Shown here one piece after another: positions 1 to 26,936 of a stretch of DNA of 64,000 nucleotides. A program made the position numbers and the translations under genes. The notes beneath the pieces were generated by a model that made no database searches, had not been told where the DNA came from, and worked only from the letters and a program-made list of their open reading frames with translations. Source of the DNA: Himantopus leucocephalus (lineage: Eukaryota; Chordata; Aves; Charadriiformes; Recurvirostridae); NCBI GenBank assembly GCA_003993805.1, contig RSEF01000031.1, positions 55,928,147 through 55,992,146 of the forward strand, written 5' to 3'. Every line of letters begins with the position of its first letter. Position 1 is the first letter of the stretch.

Positions 1-3077
<3,077 letters not shown>

Positions 3078-3236
3078 GGTTCACAAAGATCTGCTCCTCA
3101 TGAGACAAGATGCTTGTCAAGTGTGCTCCCTGGAGACGACATTCCCTTTCCGCTGTGTCCCATGTACGCCGATGGGCAAAGTATTTGTAGCACTGTCCTT
3201 GGAACTTGTGCCAGCCATAATCACAGGTCTCTGTGT
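3078..3236 (-). CDS. VCAN: VCAN exon 11: C-type lectin domain, part 1
   Basis: This 159-bp exon has acceptor GTCACAG|ACACAG and donor AACC|GTATGT, both phase 1. It encodes [17 protein letters not shown], then [20 protein letters not shown], then [17 protein letters not shown]. It is almost identical to human versican; Thr for Ala in TWDTAE and Ile for Met in EEQIF are the differences I see. The domain is the G3 lectin fold that binds ligands such as tenascins and fibulins. Its calcium and ligand-binding loops mostly lie in exons 12 and 13. Confidence 0.98.
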
Positions 3237-14166
<10,930 letters not shown>

Positions 14167-17100
14167 CTGGAATTTGCACTGCTGTGCCTTCAACTGAACC
14201 CACACTGGTGCCAATCAGGAAATCTGATCCATTAGTGACTTCCGGAAGGGAAAATGAAGAAGTTACAAGTTCAATAGTGTTTGGTTCCTCAGAGCTTATT
14301 GTTGACTGCTCATTTTGATATGGACTGTTTCCAGGGGCAGTGCTGTTTGTTGCAATGTTAGAAGAAATTGTTGTGATCTCCTCTCGACCAAACAAAGCTG
14401 ATTGTGTTTCTTTGCTTCTATCCAAGGGTCGTGAAGATGAAGCTAGCATTGTAACTGCTTCCTCGTCAGGCTTAAGTACTTCACGTTCAATACCATTGCG
14501 TGATTCTGAAACAGGTGTGGAAAAAAGCCATGGGATCTCTCTCTCAGTACTCCTGTCATCTTCTTGATGTGGGTTGTTCACTCTCCCTGACGAAGCTTCA
14601 ACTTCTATTGTGCTAACTTTTGGAACATCTGTGCTTACTCTTTCTCCAAAATTCAGAAAAGCAGTAGGCAATACATGTATTGATGGAGAATCTCCAGAAA
14701 CAGTAGCTTCTTCCTCGGCAGCCAAATCAGTTACAGAGTCTTCTGTCTCCTCTGTCCTGTCTGTTACAAGTCTATTAAAGTGAGGAGTACTTTCAGTAGT
14801 TGTGCTTTCTGAAACAGGCTTGGGAGAAAACTCTAGCAGAGAAGACTCCGTTCTGTCAAGAAGGTCTGTAGTGGGTGGTTTATATGTTGCCGCAATATCA
14901 GAACTAACCTCTTTGAAGGTTCCTTCCGATGAACGATTGGACTGATCTGAATCCTTTGATGATGATGTACTTGGAATGATTACCTCAGGGTACTCAGATA
15001 CTCCATTAACTAACTGAACCGTTACTGAGGATTTAGGAGTAGAATAGAAGCTCACTGAATCTGTTTCTTCATACTCTGCTGATGCTGATTTTGTGTTTGT
15101 GTACACAGTAGGATGCTTTTCTTCATTCTTGCTAGATGATACAGCTGTCAGGTGGGATGTACGCTGTGTGGTGACCATACTTACATCAAGTGTGTCAGTT
15201 GTCAAAGCCTTTTCTGTCTCAGTAGCTAAAACTGGTGAAAAAGAAGGACTCACAGGCTGCTTATCATCCAGTTCTTCTTGGCCCATACCAGAAAAGCCAG
15301 AGACGGGGATTGTTTCACTTTGATCTGCTATTACTCGGTTGTTTGCTGAAGTATTCAGCTCATAGGTGTCTTCTGCTGTACTTGATACAGTATGTATGGA
15401 CTCATGAGGTACATTAGGGCTTGCCAATGATGGTACTGTAGGAAGGAAAATGCCCAGCTCAGAGAGCTCAGTAGTGATGAGGGTTTCTGTTGCAAACTTC
15501 ATGGCATTCCCTGAACCCAAATCTTTGTCATCTGATTTTGGTCTATGCTCAGCTGTTACTGATTCACTACTTGGCTGACTGGAAGTAGTCAAAGACAGAC
15601 TATCACCAGATCCAAGTGTCTTCTCTTTGGTTATGGAAAAATTAGGTGTTGAATAGTATTTCTCCCCCTCAGCTGTCATGCTATCATCACCACCATATGT
15701 TGATTGTATCACAGGATTTGGCATTGTTTGCACACTTATTATATCTTCAGGCATTGATTTTGAGTGATCCATGTCTATAATAGTTGTTTCTTCTGATGGG
15801 ATTTGAAGTCGTTCTTCAATTAGTGTAATATCACCGTAAACAGAAACATTCAGTATAATGCTTCTTTTATCGTCAATCATGGGAATAATTTTCTCGTATA
15901 TCCCCGTATCACTTGTTAGTTCTTCTGATGTAGCTGTCTTTGGTTGAACAGCAGATGGATTTGCCGCAATCTCTTTTTCTTCCGTAAAAAGGGATGCTAG
16001 TCCTGTGATCACAGTCTGTGATCTATCTGTCGGTGCCTCTGTTGTCATAACTTCAGAATAAACTTCCCCAGGAACACTAGCTGAAGCATTTAGTTCCACT
16101 TTTGACACAGGGGGTATTGACAAATGAGTAAACATATCAGGAGAAGATGAATCCAAAACACCAATCCAGCCAGATCCTTCTCCAGAGCTTTCAGGTAATA
16201 CACCGCCTGGTAATTTTGTTGTTGTTACAAGTGGTTCTTCCGTTTCAAGATTAGGAGTTCCACTCAGTGTTACAGAAACAGGAGTTACGCCATCTTTAAT
16301 CAGCAAATGTGAAGTTTCCTCTTGAGAAAGAGATTTAGAAGTAGTTATTGTTCTATGTGTTTCATTTTCTCCTCTCCTGTAGCTAGTTTCCTTATTAAGA
16401 GGTTCTTCAATTGCAACAAAATAAGGCGTCATCTCTTTAGCCTCATTAGAGTTGAAGCTCTTGGAACTCTCTTCTGCTAAAGCTGGGGAACTGGTGATCC
16501 CTGAGCTGGGGAACTGGTCTTCTGTTTCTGACAGCAGCTCAGTTGCAGCACTTGCAACTTCTTCATTAACTTCAGCATTTGACTGAGTGCTTCCTCCTTC
16601 AAAGTCTTGTGTCTTGCCAGTTGAAAGGCTGGGTCCTATATTTGCAGGAACAGAAGTCTGAGGACTTGAAGTGCTCATGATTTCTTTGACAGTGAATGGC
16701 ACTACAGAAGGAATAACAGCAAGGTCGTCTCCTGATCCTTGTCCTGAAAATAATGGATCACTGATGAGCTCATTAATTGTTAGCTTTTCTTCTTTAGTTG
16801 TCAGGAGTGATCTGGGAATATCTTTCGTAGGGAAAATATTTCGTACCAACTCCTCCTTTTGCTCTATATCTGTAACTGGAGAGCTTATGTATTTCCTTTC
16901 AATCTTTACAGATTCAGTTACTCTGTCGTCATTAAATGGCAAAAGTATTTTTTTAACAGAATCAGTTTCTAATACCTTTTCTTCTGAATATGGACTGGTA
17001 GTCAGAACATTTAGGAATCCCAGATGTTCATAGTTAGCCTGTGTACTTTTAAAGAATGGGTCTGTTGTTGTTTCTTCAGAAGATTCTATAGCTTTTGGTG

Positions 17101-19671
17101 AAGTTTCCGTTGGCCTGTCTTCCCCAGAATGTGTATCTTCCACCAAAGGAAGATTCGTAGTCATGACTCTCACTGTCAGTTCATCAATTGTTTTCTCTTC
17201 CATTCTTATGTCAGTTACAGTTCCCATTGTGGTTACTTCATGTTCAGTACTTGTGACTAGTTCAGCAGGTTCGATAGTGGAGGCATGATCCACAGATGGT
17301 GTGCTGGCAACTTCTTTGTCATACTTCTCTCGTGTTTCTGGTATCGCAGTGGGTGAAACGGCTGTTTTTTCAAATGATTCAGTGAGTGTGTCTGCTTCTC
17401 CAGATCCCTGATCAATAAAAGCAAAATGACTTCCAAGTATTTCTTCAGTAGGTCCATTAGACATTAGTTTTGTGGTGCTGCTGTCACCTTTGAATTCTTC
17501 TCCAGAGCCATGCTCAATCAGGAGAATCTTGCCTAATGAAACAGTTGAAGAACTAACTTTTGCATTTTTGCTTTCTGTTGATTCAGCTACCGCTTTTATA
17601 CTGCCAGTACCATGTGTTACCACAATTTCATGAGGGCTGTTACTAAGCACTGATTCTGTTGATGCTGTGACCTCACCTGTTTCTATATCTTCAGTTTTAA
17701 CTCCTGGTGCAACATGAGATATTATCTCTTTTCCAGTACCAGGACTAGATTTTACTTCAGAAAGAGCTGTGTAAGGTGGTTCTGTTTCTTGGTTTTGTTC
17801 TCCTGGGTTTCCCGTACTAAACACGTTCTGCGACATCTGACTTGCTACTCCAGACTCCTTTGTCAAGCTGTCTGACCCAGTGCTTGAAACTGGTACTACC
17901 GATTCATCTGTTCTTGCATGTTCTTCATATTCTGTTGTTGCATTCTTCAATGAAGCATCATCTATGCTGTAAACTTTTCCTTCATGTTTTTCTGTTTGTG
18001 TTTCAGTGACAGGCTTTAATGGAACTGAATTCAAAGTAGCAGACTCAATGACATCTATGTCTCCAGAACCTGGATCAATAAACGGGGAGTCAGTACTTAC
18101 CACTTTTCTTGTGGGACCCCCTGAAAATATGTCTGCTGGTTCTTCTGCTGATCCTTCATTTATAAAAAGCTTCTTCTCTCTCAAGAGAGGAATGGTGGTG
18201 ACCTTTTTGATTTCAGAACTTATGGTACCTGTTACTGGTACTGTTTCTCTGAGCAGGGTGGGCTCCTGACTTACAGTTCTGATTTCACTAGTGGTGCTTC
18301 CAAGTTCGTTCAACTCCAAATTTCCCTCTGCAGTAGTAGCTGAATTTTCTTGACTCGAATAAACAGTGCTCTGTATTTCTTTTTCATCTTCAATTTTCTT
18401 TTCAGTTACAAGAGAGCTGGCAATTACTTCTTCTGTAATAAACTCAGGCACAGAATTGGTGGCCACAGTTACTTCAGAACTTTGATCAAAAGCAGAATAA
18501 AGAGTGCTTATTCCTCTGGGCAAAGCAGAGGTGATTCCCAAAGCCGTTACAGAAATTTCTGTTGGCAGTACTGTGACAGAGCCCAAAGAAATATCTTGCA
18601 ATGAAAGTGTTTCTGTTACTGCTGTTTCCGTTGTCATGGCTGAAGTTATAGTAATGTCCTCTTCTACATCTCCAGAGCCTTCTAGAACTATCAAAGAAGC
18701 AGCACTCACCTCAGGCTTTGCTGTATGACTACTTTCCAGAAGGCTTTCAACAGGGAAATCTGCATTAAGTTTAATAGTTGACTTATAAAGATCTCCTGGA
18801 GCAGGGGTCACCTCTTCTGGAATAAGGTCTTTCACACCTATGCCTACTGTAGCAGTATTAAAAACTGCATCCAGAGAAGCAGTTACAGCAGCACTTTCCA
18901 CAGTAAACGCATCAGGAGTAGAAGTTATACCAGAATTTTTTTCATCAACTTCCTTTCTTGTCATTGTCACAATTTCTGAGAAGACAGAACTAGATAAATC
19001 CGATTCAGTGGAACCATCTCCAGAAGATTCGCTAGTAATCAAAAGCAAGTTTTTTGTATCCTTAGTAGAACTCTCCTCAGTTCCATGCCATGTTACAGTC
19101 CCTTTATTTTTTTGCAGAGACTGATCATATGAAGAAGTAATGGCTATTGATTTATCTGTTTTGGCAACTTCTGACTCACCACTATAAACAGGTTCTAACA
19201 TTGCAACATCTGCTGTCGGTTGTGTAACTTCAAACGCCCCTATTACTTCTCCAGCTTTGCTGGGTTGCATAGTACCAGAAGCTTCAGCTTCAGGTATTAT
19301 AAATGTGTTTGTTTCATTGATTTGAGAAAAGGTCACATTTTTTGAATGTGCAACACTTTCAATTTGATCACTTCTCGCTTCCTCAGCTTTTGTGCTCTTA
19401 GGTGCACTAGTAACTTGCTGCTTTCCATTGATGAACTGCAAAGCTGGAGGAGTTGTAACATCAGTAGTATTTTCACAGTCTTCTTCTTCTTCTTCAAACT
19501 CTATAATGTTTGGAAAGAAAGGATCCAATATTATATATTCAGATGAATCCTGCACAGAGTCTGAAGTACAGGGTTCAGTCTGAGCTGATTCTGCATCAAT
19601 GTGGGGTTCATCTATTGCATGAGGAAGCATATGGCGACTGAACAGATCCAAAAATTCATTCACCGGATGAT
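14167..19671 (-). CDS. VCAN: VCAN exon 8: GAG-beta chondroitin sulfate attachment domain
   Basis: This 5,505-bp exon is one uninterrupted frame of 1,835 codon equivalents. It is a little longer than the human exon (about 5.26 kb). The acceptor is TTTGCAG|ATCATC and the donor TTCCAG|GTAACT, both phase 1. It carries about 22 Ser-Gly dipeptides, many in the acidic or G-S-G context used for chondroitin sulfate: [55 protein letters not shown]. Landmarks shared with human GAG-beta are a cysteine pair and Glu run near the N-terminus, [14 protein letters not shown], the ADAMTS site region, [22 protein letters not shown], and the end [15 protein letters not shown]. It is present in V0 and V1 and skipped in V2 and V3. 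Long plus-strand ORFs over this exon are antisense shadows. Confidence 0.97.
16169..16192 (-). other. VCAN: Tandem GAG-attachment motif in GAG-beta
   Basis: The sequence encodes ESSGEGSG, two Ser-Gly acceptors two residues apart in an acidic setting. Human GAG-beta has the similar PSGEGSGEVD. It is the densest glycosaminoglycan attachment motif in the exon. Use of either serine is inferred from the motif. Confidence 0.6.
19373..19396 (-). other. VCAN: ADAMTS cleavage-site region in GAG-beta (scissile Glu-Ala retained)
   Basis: The bird sequence reads [15 protein letters not shown] where human V1 has DPEAAE-ARRGQFESV. The Glu-Ala bond cut by ADAMTS proteases in human versican is retained, between codons at 19379-19381 (Glu) and 19376-19378 (Ala). 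The upstream residues that form the DPEAAE neoepitope are changed to STKAEE. That the site is cleaved in this species is inference. Confidence 0.7.
19475..19570 (-). other. VCAN: Conserved cysteine pair and poly-Glu run at the GAG-beta N-terminus
   Basis: The only two cysteines noticed in GAG-beta are Cys in EPCTSD (19568-19570) and Cys in EEDCENTT (19475-19477), separated by about 30 residues that include [10 protein letters not shown]. Human exon 8 has the same pair (EPCSEE and ECANAT). They probably form a small disulfide loop just upstream of the ADAMTS site; the disulfide itself is inferred. Confidence 0.6.
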
Positions 19672-22600
19672 CTGCAAAAAAAAGAGAGCTTTTCATAATC
19701 CCTAAGTGACAGCGATGGTTGCGCATTATAGTAGATACATGAAGTACAAGCAATCCATTGGAGAAAAAAAAAACGGCAAAAAACCCCCAAAATGAAACAT
19801 AGTAAATTCAGTCTGTTCTTCTATGGCAAATGGCAAATTCAAGTCTGTTTTACAAATAACATGTAATAATGTGCCCTGAATCTGAGGTTTTGATCTAATT
19901 GTTAAACAACTTGAGAAAAATGAAGAGCCATGCCACCCTTACAAAAAATAAATTACCTTCAGCATTGTGTATTTCCACTGAAATATTCAGTTCGTACAGC
20001 TCAGCATTCCCAGAGCAACAAAAAAAGGTTGTTTTTAACCTCATTTCTGCCTGGCTATTCTGTATTGCCCCAGTGAAGCCTGGCATTTATTTTGTGCTAT
20101 GACAGCTCTATCAGATGACTACAGAACTGAAACTCCTTCTCTCTCCCTCACCTGTGCTTGTTGGGAGTTGTTTTATTTAACGCTTGTAAAGAGAGATTTT
20201 CTCCCTGTTCCTTCCTCCAGTAGGCTAGAAATATTTACAGAGGCTGACCTATGCCACAGAAAAATATAGCTTCTGCAGCCATTTTTTTGAGTCTTCCCAG
20301 TTCTCCTTTTCAAGCAGAAAAGCAAGAATTTAGTTATTTGTCCCAGATGTGTAATATGACATGGAAAAGCATGTCTACACCTGACTAATAAAGTCACTGT
20401 AAGAATCCACAAATTTTAGCAAACAGCAATTCTAGTCATTATACTGAGGAATCATATTTTCATAAAAGTTGAAGCTCTAATCAACACAGAATCGTATACC
20501 TTCTTTTCAAAATCATGAATGCACAAATACATAGGAATTCAATAACTGAAAGGGGAATGGCAAGTTAAAGCTTCTAGGGAGCTCTGAGAGTTTCTGATTC
20601 TCAGTGAAGTCCCTATAAAATAACTGCACCAACATACAGAACTAGAGAACTACGTACAGAAATGTGGATGGACAAGAAAGACGGCCTGTACTGTGTGCAC
20701 AGCTTAAAAAGGAATATGTATAAATAGCCTGGTATATAGACTAATGTGGCATAAGGATTAATTATGACTTCATACACAGCTGTTAGGATCGTGCGCACAA
20801 AGCACGTAGCATGCTTTTGCACAGAACTGTACATAAAAAAATAACTATAAAGCCTGGATGGGACTGGATAGGCTGTAATTTGTAGGAGGGTACCATGAGT
20901 AACAAGTTCTGACCAGTGTATTATTTTTGTAGCAGTGCACACCTGGGAGTCCCTCAAATTACTAGCTCACGCTAAATCATTTATGGTAGGTAATAAATTT
21001 AATGAACAACATCTGTTCCAAATTCACCTAGAAGACATATACAAATTCTTACATACACAAAGATCTCTATCAGACCTTACTTTTACTTTGTTAGCTTTTT
21101 CAAGATCTCACATGCCACAGAGTTCCACATAAAAGAACCATAGTTAAAGGTATGAGATTCCAATAATAAACTTTCAGGAGGCTCTTTCATTAAATACTAA
21201 GCATTTCTGTTTTGTTATTTATCCAAGAAAAAAATAACCAGCTTTTAAGAAAATAGTGAAGAATCCAATTGAATTATTTTTTTTATTAGAATTTATTCTC
21301 CTTTCTAAAGTTTGACCATTCAGTGTTAACAAGCAAGTTGCCAATGCTCATGGTTAACAGCTATGAAAAATTCTCTTAAACCTCAGAGATGGCCAATAAT
21401 CTACAAAAAAAGTGTAGCTTATATAACATATAACCTTGTTCGCTAAGAATAAGCAGGACACTAGGATGAAAACGTAAGAGCCAGCATAAAATATGAGTAC
21501 AGGAGGGAAAAGTCTTATCTGTTGAACTGGTTTGTTAGACCCTTAGGACAGACACACGAGCACTTGCAGTAGATTTAGACTGGCTAGATGCAGCTGACAT
21601 ATGTTGCCCCTACTTATGTCCACATCCATTTCAGCTGCAGGTAAAGACATACAGACCTGAGACTATTAATAAGAGACAAAATGAGGACTTTAAAGGAAAG
21701 CAGTTTGGCTTCTAAATATGTTTATCAATAGTGTGCACATTATCATGGCAAACAAGCCAAAAGGAGCACTTGCTCAGAGAGGCGCTTTGTTACTCTGGCT
21801 CCAAGAAAAAGAAAGTAAAAACAAGTAGCTAAAAACTAGTAAAACCAAGGGCTGTCAGTTCAGCCTGCCAATCCAAACAAGTCCTAAAGGAGATTTATCA
21901 GTAAAGACTCTTATTGAGGAAAGTGATGAGGTATGCACTGAAATAGAGATGGAATAGATAGGTGGATGAGTGTATATGCAGCCTAGAGTGATTCTTAATC
22001 CATTTAATATGTCTAGATGTCTTAAATTACTTCCATGGAATAGGCATCTATCTCAGTAACAGTCAACTATGTGTAAGAAATGGAAATTCCCCTGGCTACA
22101 GGGTGGATTTTAGCCACAAGAGGACTTGACTGCAGCTACACATAACCACAGAGCGACTGATTGAGGTGGCATTAATTTCCATTGCAACCCTTCTAATGTC
22201 AATTGGTTCTAAACCCACATTAATTCTTCCCTGGATCAGACATAAAAGTTGCCTCTATGTTACCAAGAATTTTTTCTTGAGAAGACTTTTAATAATCTAC
22301 AAAGAACACTAAAGGGCTTTTCCAAGATAATTTTTGAGTGGATGGTCAGTAAAAAGCATTTTCTCTTTAAAAAAAATTCAGATAAGCAGCCAAAGAAAAA
22401 CTCATAGAGAATTAAATAGAAAACAGATTCTGACGTTTTCCAAACTTTCAGAAACCAAAATATTTAATTCAGAAGACTTATGGATTTAGCATAGTTTGGT
22501 GAAGTCTCATTCAAAATGGGACTGTTAACATCTAATCTGGCATCCTGCAGATAACAGAATTACACCTCTAGATTCCTGCAATTTGCCCATTTATTGCTTC

Positions 22601-25600
22601 AGAGCAACTTGCGGAGCTGTTTGTGAGAAGTAATAGAGTTCATTTTTTGTAGAAGGACTGGAGGTCTGATAAACCCATGAAATCCACAGAAAGAGTCACA
22701 AAATGTTCTGTGGACTTTGAATAAGGCCCTATATTTTGATTAGAATAAAGTTAAAAAGAAAAAAAAATGTAAAAAAAAGACCAAAACTATTTTGGACTGT
22801 TTGTTTCAAAACTGTGTGTTTCGTTGCATAATGTGACACTATCACAAACTCCATAACGTTCACTACCAAGGACCTATACGCACAAGACAGGTTAGCATGG
22901 AAAAAACAAAATAGTTTTCTTTAGTCAAATTTCTTCCTGCACTTGATATCCAGAAAATTTTGGTTTTGGCTTCAACAGAATTATATCAGGGTGAATTTAG
23001 ACAATAGTATGACTAAAATATCATTAAATTATTGTATATACATGTTTTTATATCAAATTTCTGCAGATGTAACATTCGGTGAGTGTGAAAAAGGTGATGC
23101 GGTAACTTGCAATGAAAGGAAAAAGTGTTTGGCTCAGAGAGAAACACAATAAACAATTTAATTCTAGAAAAATATTGAGAATATCTGGGCTTTTTCCCCC
23201 ATGTGCATAGTTCTTAACTATTCTGTTTTCCATGTTAAGTGACCTTGTTTCTTCCCGACAGATAGGTACTGTGCATTTATTTTTATATGCCTCCTCTTCT
23301 TTACAACAGTTGGTCCTGCACAACAACATAGTCATCTCCTCCTGCAGCAGTCTCCCATCACACACGTGATGATAAACTTGTACTCCCTGGCAACAGCCAT
23401 AAACGTCACCTGCAGCTGATCGGATGCTCTGAGACCAAGGTCAGAGCTGTCTGGAACTAGGACTGGGGACAAGGAAAATACCTAATAACTAGCAGTTAGC
23501 GCAATGGTTGAGTTCATCAGGGAAGATCAGACCATCAGCTTAGGTAGGCTGTTAAATCACAAGTCAAGTCAGATGTCTCAGGCTTCACAACAGCTATTGA
23601 TTAGATCCTTACTCGTTCAAAAAGAAGTTATTCTGAGAAAGTAATTGCAGGAACAGATTGTAAAAATATGCTATGAAAAGCACAGTGATGGCTATGAGGA
23701 CCAAACGAACGTGCATGAATCATCATCTTCCTTATTTTTGTACATTCACGGAATTTGCTGCAGACTGAAGCTGCTATGAAAAGTGGATCCGAACAGACAA
23801 TATACAGAATAATTCAGTAAAAACGCACATTCTGTTTCATTAAGACTCTCTGAATAACCTAAACAAATGATTTTAACTTGTTATCTCAAAATCCCTGCAC
23901 ATTTGTGGGACACTCCTGGCAGGTTGTCAAAGATGACCTACCAAGAGAGAGCCTACAGTCAGCAGACTTAAATTCAGCCAACAGGTGTCTCCACTTCATC
24001 TGGAAAATATTTAGGAGTCCTCAAAGTAGAAGAGGTTCAAATGGTTTATTTAAACTCTCTGGAAGTCCAGTGAAGACTCATATCTGGGCTTGGGAGAGGA
24101 TCTAGCATGAGGAAAGACTTAAACAGCTTTATGTCATATATTGACTCCCCTGAACCTCAGCTCTGCCAGGGACCAGATTTGCAGTCTGGGTGGATTCAAA
24201 CAGTTTTATGACTACGGCTTGCTGAAACTCTTCCAGTGAAACAAAACTCAACCCATTCCACAGGAATGTGTCAGTCTCATTGAATATATTTTGTTTTAAA
24301 GGCATACTGAAGAAGTAAAGAAGCGATCTAGCAAGATGGCCCCCTATACAAAAAAAAAAAAAAGATTTTAATTTTTTTTGTTGTTTCAAAACCTTTGTAT
24401 TTAGTTTTTTCCCCCTTAAAGTATTACATTTAAATTGGAACAGAAAGCTTCAATTTTACAGAAAGAAAAGATTCTGATAACATCTTTTGGGCCATTTTAT
24501 TTCATAGAACAGGGATTTTTTTAATTGTTCTTTTCATCTCATTTCAAAAGAAATAAGATTTTGAAATACAGACATTTCCTGCTGAAAGAAAATTCCTAGT
24601 GTCAGCCTTCGGTGCATGTAATTCCTCTAACTTGTGCCATCTTGTAATATCATTAACCTACCTAAGCACGGTCAAAGTGCAACAGTGCTTCAGGCATACC
24701 CCATCTACCCCGTCAGGAAAAGGTGGGAATACTGCCAAGGAGCTGGTGTAAGGTGTTAAAGAAACATGGCTACTATTACACACACCTAAGTAAAAAAGAG
24801 CAAAGAAAGGTCCAGAAATAATTAAAATTTTGATTATTTTAATCCTTCTACCTGACAGTAACATGACTAGTATGTATGATGAGGTCTAGTAAAATCCAGT
24901 TCTTGATTACTGTTCGGGCTAAATAAACAAAAGGTTTTATTTAGTTCACTTAAAAATGTTCCCCAGCTGGATATACATTTCCAAAAGTTTTGTTAACTTT
25001 GGCTCCCTTTAGAAATGCTTAAGGATGTAGGGCATGTTTCAATAGGTTTCTTTTTTTTTTACCTTCAAATTTTATCAAAATTTATGTTTTGTTCTCCCTC
25101 TGACAGTCAAAAGAGAAGTTTGCATTTTTTCAAATCTCATCAGCAGTAAAAATAAAAAATAAAATCATATATAAATTGACCTTGAATAAAAATCCCAACT
25201 ACTCAAATAATTTTCTGGAAGAAAATATTTGAAAAGAATAATTTTTGCACAGCTGGCTGGGTAGGAGTTGAAAGTAATTCAAGGTGGGTGGTCAGTCTTG
25301 CCTACTCAAATTCACTTATCCAGTCTGCTTTACCTTATTTGGGTGTCTCTGCTTCCATGCAAAGCACACCCTGTTGAAGACCTGAGTATCAATTGCTGGC
25401 ATGTTCCTAAACTGCAGCCTTTTTACAGCTATACCATTCCCCCAAGGTCCTTCTTGACAGAGTTGTTGGCTATGACCAGAAACACCTGCGGAAAGTGGAT
25501 GTCGCTTATGCGGACATCTGTTTTGCACAGGGCTCTGGCCTGCATGGCTGTGCTTAAACACCCCTGCCAAATTTTAAAGTAATAGACAGGATGATGCAAA

Positions 25601-26865
25601 AACCATGTCAGAAATAAAGGAACCATTTTATTATAAAAGCGTATCATGAAGCCTTCTGGCAATCTCTGGCGTTTCCTTCAGCCTCATTGCTTCCTGCGTT
25701 CTCCCCCTGATGCAGCGGTAAACTTGTTAAGAAAAAACAGATTGAGTAAAATGTCAAGTTGTTAAGAATGGCAGCCGTGCAGTGTCGAGTCTAAGCCCCA
25801 GTAAGTGCAGGATACTGTTCCCTGGATAATGGCTGAATATTTGTCATAAAATATTCTAAGGGCAACTCTTCCCACTTCCTCTCTACTCCAATATGTCATT
25901 AACAAAATGACACTCCAGCCAGTAGTGTCTCCTCCTGAGCAGTCCCTGACACAAGCACCCTTCCAATGACAACATTTTACTTACTGCCTACGGAGAAGAC
26001 AATTTTGAAACTCTGCAGGGCTAAACAACACAAAACCAAACAACAGACAACTAATAAATCATTTTCTCCAGCTGAAATCCTAAACAAAGCAAAAATTCAG
26101 ACTGTGCAATCACACGGTATCTGAATTAGTTGGTCTGTCTGGACAGAAAAGTTCAACTCCACGGGACAACTCATCAGGTCAGGTGGTAAACAGAAGAGCT
26201 GGCTGGGAAGGAAAGCAACTGCTCACCAAAATGACTTCAGCCTTGATCTCATGTGTGGTCTTCCATGATTGACGTGGTAACAGTGAGATATCCGTGGGTC
26301 TTGCCCTTTCCTAGCCCACTTCACCGTCATCCCTTGGTTATGCCGCGTAACACCAGGGCAACCTCAAATACTTCTACCACTACACAGATGGAACAAGAAG
26401 GAACCAGTTCTGGCCCTACTAACATGGGAAGAGAGTGTCCCCTCCCAGAAGAACCAAAAAGGACTTATCACAACAAAAATTTGGGGCAAAAGTCAAAATA
26501 CTGCAGTTACAACGCCAAAGAAGATATCCACCATTTGACAGCTCTGATGTGAAATGGCCTGTAATGAATATTCCTTCCCCTGCCCTTCTCTCCAGTAATG
26601 TCAACAATATTTGTCTTTAGGAGCAAACTTACAGTACACTCCTTAAGGTGCCAGTTCTGGAAAATATTAGGTTGATATCATGCTAATGTAGGAGTAATAA
26701 AGGTTGGTTTACATAGTAAGTAGGTGCTAAATTTTACTTTCTTAAGCGAAGTCATGCGTCTCAAAGGAAGAATTTTATGGGGCAAAAAATAAAACCAGAA
26801 AATATTCTGATGTTCAAGCTCTAAGACAGACAGCAGTGTTTATATATGTGGCTATATAGGAAAAG

Positions 26866-26936
26866 TAAGAAAAAGAGGGAGGGAGGGAGGAAGGAAGGAA
26901 GGAAGGGAAAGAAGGGAAAGAAGGGAAAGAAAAAAA
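26866..26936. repeat. Polypurine microsatellite (GGGA / GGAA / GGGAAAGA units)
   Basis: About 70 bases of A and G on the plus strand pass from GGGA to GGAA to three copies of GGGAAAGA. The transcribed strand of VCAN therefore carries the purines and the pre-mRNA the pyrimidines. Such mirror-like tracts are length-variable and can form triplex DNA; any effect here is inference. Confidence 0.9.

Noticed and set aside
14340..19583. Many plus-strand ORFs of 60-120 codons across the GAG-beta exon
   Set aside because: They are antisense shadows of a long Ser/Thr/Glu-rich exon, whose composition suppresses stop codons on the other strand.
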